A stretch of DNA of 7,450 nucleotides from an uncultured Ruminococcus sp. (GTDB lineage Bacteria; Bacillota; Clostridia; Oscillospirales; Ruminococcaceae): the NCBI GenBank assembly GCA_900752785.1, contig CAADWP010000002.1:1-7450 (forward strand), in the 5' to 3' direction. A program made the position numbers and the translations under genes. Positions 5,801-7,450 of the stretch are shown here, piece after piece; position 1 is the first letter of the stretch; each line of letters starts with the position of its first letter. Under the pieces are notes generated by a model. The model saw only the letters and a list, made by a program, of their open reading frames with translations, was not told where the DNA came from and searched no databases.

Positions 5801-6690
5801 ACACCTTCAAAGGAATAAGTTTGCTCGCCGACTGTCAATTCAGTCGAAAGGCTCAATTTGTTATCATTGCCTATGTTCATCGACGCAATTAGATAGTCAA
5901 TATTCAAACCCTCGACGTTCATAAAATTTTCTATCTCATAGCATGACGCACCTAAATGTACTGTTCCCTCCTCACAAGAGCCGTAACAATCCAACACAAA
6001 AGGAGTTTTACTCAAATTACTTATTTCTAGCTCGCCCATTACAGACGGCGTAATCTCCATGCTCCAATCCTCTTGCATATTTACTATGCTGTAAAAATCT
6101 TCTATAACAAGCTGAAAGGCAGCAGATTTCAAAACAACGTTTTCCAAAATAGGAACGTACATTGTCGCCCCTGTCGTGAGCACCGCAAAGGTCGGCTTTA
6201 TTTTTTTGGTTAAGTCAACCGTATTCAGCTCAAATTCGCCTTGCATAAATATTTCAGCGTCGGCATTCAGAAACTGCTTGAATACGGATAAAGGTTCTTT
6301 TTCCATATCCAGTTTACCGTTAAATACAAGTACGTTTTGCTCATCTTCCTCAGTTTCTGTTTCTTCCTGACCGACGGTTTTAAGAGTGAGCGAAACATCC
6401 TTGAATATGAAAAAATCAAATTGCTCGGTTTGAAAATCGAAAAGCTTGTCCAAAGTAAAGTCGGAAGCAGAGAAATCCAAATGTGAAATTTGACTTCCGT
6501 CATGCATAACCGCAATTTTTGCCGGAATTTCGCTTTGCTCGAGAGCATTTGCCTGTGCAAGAAATGCCTGCCCGTCCGGCAGCTCATCGCCCAAAACACC
6601 GGGAATTTTAGGCACAAATTCATTGTCTACTACATTGCATGGCTCTAAATTAACCAACAAAGGCAAGCCGTTTATAATTATATCTGACAT
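2803..6690 (-). CDS. Giant cytosolic-type repeat protein of unknown function (1295 residues)
   Basis: The ATG at 6690-6688 has ribosome-binding site CGAGGT (complement of 6696-6701) and lies 18 bases after the upstream hydrolase gene, so the two are probably cotranscribed. There is no signal peptide or convincing membrane segment. Residues 1-870 look beta-rich: alternating hydrophobic/polar strands, many Asp-Phe and Gly-Glu-Leu pairs, and an acidic linker at 106-119 (QEETETEEDEQN). Residues about 880-1225 are helical, with 54-residue repeats (887-1027) and then 18/19-residue repeats (1084-1213). Residues 1226-1295 are a mixed tail. I do not recognise the family. The layout loosely recalls very large uncharacterised bacterial and fungal proteins with a beta-rich body and helical Ala-rich repeats (DUF6603-like), but this is memory, not a match. 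It might be a scaffold or a structural or toxin-like protein; no catalytic motif is seen. Confidence 0.9.
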   Translation of the reverse strand: MSDIIINGLPLLVNLEPCNVVDNEFVPKIPGVLGDELPDGQAFLAQANALEQSEIPAKIAVMHDGSQISHLDFSASDFTLDKLFDFQTEQFDFFIFKDVSLTLKTVGQEETETEEDEQNVLVFNGKLDMEKEPLSVFKQFLNADAEIFMQGEFELNTVDLTKKIKPTFAVLTTGATMYVPILENVVLKSAAFQLVIEDFYSIVNMQEDWSMEITPSVMGELEISNLSKTPFVLDCYGSCEEGTVHLGASCYEIENFMNVEGLNIDYLIASMNIGNDNKLSLSTELTVGEQTYSFEGVLGAKYAGVYAQAENFTLSDLNELFHKITGEDLILPEFDVKFDEVGLGIATTDCTVGQVFLNKGLTLKCNLSVHDFKCGVDAVITSDGVSVKGFMGELKVGALDIEEAELNLDIYKRSSGKSSSFSISGKVTIQEVRLDCHVSYEKIEKKWNLVVYAGIEAKAFGLGTIFPEFKNTFADSLKFSKLAFIYSSEDAKTQDENFKFEVKQGLQLMGVLEEIPALSALTGSNNSGFVFSAHLGSTVDFSIQIPAMQLNLGDTISCDPFMINLTLMPIPAFQLIFGMDIKIPNQEIPLHFDIALDINAIEAKASATMKHWWENPFGISDLKIGPAVSLQIGIVYSQFMATGLPSEFGIAGGLAMGETVVNMAVKISENPADMILLGALSKLETKDLLSFTKALTHVDVPCELVPEFEIKDLEVYCAPSGGSIGTITFEPGFSFSGVLTIFEKNAALYAKFTDSGFVAKGEIDNLDLGILKIKGYNDDKASFDLELTEDKQLIYIDGAFEFLGLNTAVNADISKEKIQFVFKQKFLNSVDFTITGNSVGSLDDLDSLDFYLYAEANNEMSEIIRNKVTDKFTAAVKNVDISIDEAQKKLDAAKEAYEALYLPAIEKLNKAQETADKYLDECVFAVRVEREKFNSEIKNLEENVQNAQEAFNHVIQQAENAVNAAKEKLNSTTKSAEENLVKVQKEFDANMKTARENVEKAEKAYNHVFEEADKKLKAAQEHVNSLQKEIDLNWNIYKNLNWYEYLYKSEYYLAKIGGLELAMITATAFLDSCRSFLEGCINWSEYIVWSKAKQGLSEVESEGDALLNSAKEALKKAEAEGNAMLEIANNALEEVKCGNEFNVWQAALQALESFRVDGDKLLKAAEDALDNIARSEAYIALEYAKQALDAVKNGSEYLIFETAKAELEAVRHGADTILKVSQRIFEYGGNFITIKHLKMAASLQQIKQGNLFSAKTVIDIFGHECELGFEVDLHNIENSINNLFALAFNEAKQIT
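3052..3441 (-). repeat. Seven 18/19-residue helical tandem repeats inside the giant protein
   Basis: Residues 1084-1213 fall into seven units with the pattern G/S-D/E-x-L-L-x-x-A-K-x-A-L-x-x-V-x-x-G. The anchor Ala occurs at residues 1092, 1110, 1128, 1147, 1165, 1184 and 1203, a spacing of 18, 18, 19, 18, 19 and 19. Two subtypes are visible: units opening with GD or GN, and units opening with an aromatic residue after S-E (SEYIVW, SEYLIF). An eighth degenerate unit may follow at 1214. This periodicity equals about five helical turns. Confidence 0.75.
3610..4032 (-). repeat. 54-residue coiled-coil repeats inside the giant protein
   Basis: Residues 887-1027 hold two and a half copies of a 54-residue helical unit. 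Matching positions include Y897/F951/Y1005, A904/A958/A1012, A911/A965/A1019, E913/E967/E1021, F933/F987, K938/K992 and ENV at 942-944 and 996-998. AFNHV at 950-954 and AYNHV at 1004-1008 are nearly identical. The exact register without gaps implies duplication within a long coiled coil. Confidence 0.7.
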
Positions 6691-6708
6691 TTTTTACCTC
6701 GATAAATC

Positions 6709-7450
6709 TTACTCAATATATCTTATACTTCCATCAGGATTTACAATTACTCTGTTAGCATATACAAAACGATTTCCGTAATTCTGCTGTGCTTGTCTAA
6801 AAGATTCTGTACCATAATAATTTGAATCCCGTTTAGCTACCCAATATAAATAGTTTGAAACATTACTTAAAACTGCTTTGACAGTATCATAAACATAATC
6901 ACCGCCTAATCCCGAAATTATATATCTAATTTTACCATTGTTGTTTATTTTCTCTAAAAGAGCACTACAATTTCCTAGTGACCCATGATGAGGAAGCTTG
7001 ATTATTGGGTTAGGTCTATTGTTAATAAGATAAAATATTTCTTTGTTATAATTTTTTATAGCGTCGGGAGTTGCGTCTCCGAATGAAAAATAATTTATAT
7101 TATCATATAAAATAACTGTTACCATAGAATTACTGTTTTCATCAATGTCTAATAAACGAGAAGAATATATTTTTATAAAATCCCATAATACATAATCATT
7201 CCCGGTTTCTATAGTGATGTCATTGTCATCTGGGTAAACTAATCCATTACAACCGCGCCCCAAAATTGTTTTAATATTATGATTTTGGTAAGACAAATAA
7301 GCAGAATGGTCACTATGCCAATGACTGAGAACAAACAATTTTTTATAATCTCCAATCATATTATTATATAATAATAATGCATCAGTTTTTGTCGCCCCTC
7401 CATCAATCATAATTTTTAATTTATCTAAATCCACTATACACATATCACCG
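6709..7450 (-). CDS. ComEC-type metallo-beta-lactamase-fold hydrolase (5' end missing)
   Basis: The frame is open to the window edge: before the Met at 7443 it reads Gly-Asp, so GDMCIVDLDKLKIMIDGG matches the first strand of ComEC-like MBL domains, usually preceded by a V-G-Q-like stretch. Probably about 10-15 residues are missing. Counting from that Met, metal-ligand motifs are intact: H41-W-H43-S-D45-H46, the FGDAT motif with D123, and PHHGS with H152-H153. ComEC-like MBL domains are metal-dependent hydrolases, often nucleases or phosphodiesterases; the substrate here is unknown. The later C-terminal His motif is not obvious. No ComEC membrane domain is attached in the visible part. The gene is more AT-rich and Asn/Ile/Tyr-rich than its partner. 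It lies 18 bases upstream of the giant gene, suggesting joint function. Confidence 0.85.
   Translation of the reverse strand, partial: GDMCIVDLDKLKIMIDGGATKTDALLLYNNMIGDYKKLFVLSHWHSDHSAYLSYQNHNIKTILGRGCNGLVYPDDNDITIETGNDYVLWDFIKIYSSRLLDIDENSNSMVTVILYDNINYFSFGDATPDAIKNYNKEIFYLINNRPNPIIKLPHHGSLGNCSALLEKINNNGKIRYIISGLGGDYVYDTVKAVLSNVSNYLYWVAKRDSNYYGTESFRQAQQNYGNRFVYANRVIVNPDGSIRYIE

Noticed and set aside
2803..6690. Phage tape-measure or tail-fibre protein
   Set aside because: The long helical part suggested it, but there are no neighbouring phage genes, no membrane segments, and two thirds of the protein looks beta-rich. The partner is a metal hydrolase.
1..7450. CRISPR array, insertion sequence or attachment site
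   Set aside because: No spaced direct repeats, transposase, terminal inverted repeats or tRNA 3'-end duplication were found by eye.

Overview
The window looks like a chromosomal stretch of a low-to-moderate GC member of the Bacillota, most likely a clostridial relative. The evidence is strong purine-rich ribosome-binding sites, TTGACA/TATAAT-type promoters with 17-base spacers, intrinsic terminators, lipoprotein signal peptides and a Listeria-Bacteroides (InlB B-type) repeat. This is inference from style; no taxonomic marker is present. All protein genes lie on the minus strand. The tRNA gene and one putative short RNA lie on the plus strand.

Left part (1-910). The start of a secreted protein or lipoprotein leaves the window at its left edge. 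Upstream of it is a promoter-to-terminator segment of about 94 nt, either a small RNA or an attenuating leader. Next comes a complete tRNA-Ser(GCU) gene with its own promoter, encoded CCA and terminator, followed by a second plus-strand hairpin terminator.

Small-gene region (876-1700). A compact, GC-richer minus-strand unit contains a near-consensus promoter with an 18-bp perfect palindrome in its spacer, a good ribosome-binding site, a charged coiled-coil reading frame ending in a membrane segment, and a terminator. As sequenced, this frame is broken at a run of six A; one added A (or a -1 slip) restores a 110-residue protein. Further along are a plus-strand promoter feeding two hairpins and, converging on it, a 49-residue minus-strand ORF.

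Lipoprotein region (1699-2802). A 266-residue lipoprotein has BspA-like leucine-rich-repeat features and a C-terminal InlB B-type repeat. About 170 bases upstream of its start is an excellent minus-strand promoter. The first ~90 nt of that transcript could close on itself and end in a U-tract, so it may be a separate small RNA or an attenuator.

Right part (2736-7450). Two minus-strand genes separated by 18 bases form an apparent operon. The first encodes a ComEC-type metallo-beta-lactamase-fold protein cut by the window edge. The second encodes a 1295-residue protein without signal peptide: about 870 residues that look beta-rich, then about 340 residues of helical repeats (a 54-residue repeat, then seven units of 18 or 19 residues), then a short tail. 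A clear terminator follows. I could not assign a function to the large protein. The linked hydrolase plus giant repeat protein is the best candidate here for an undescribed system.
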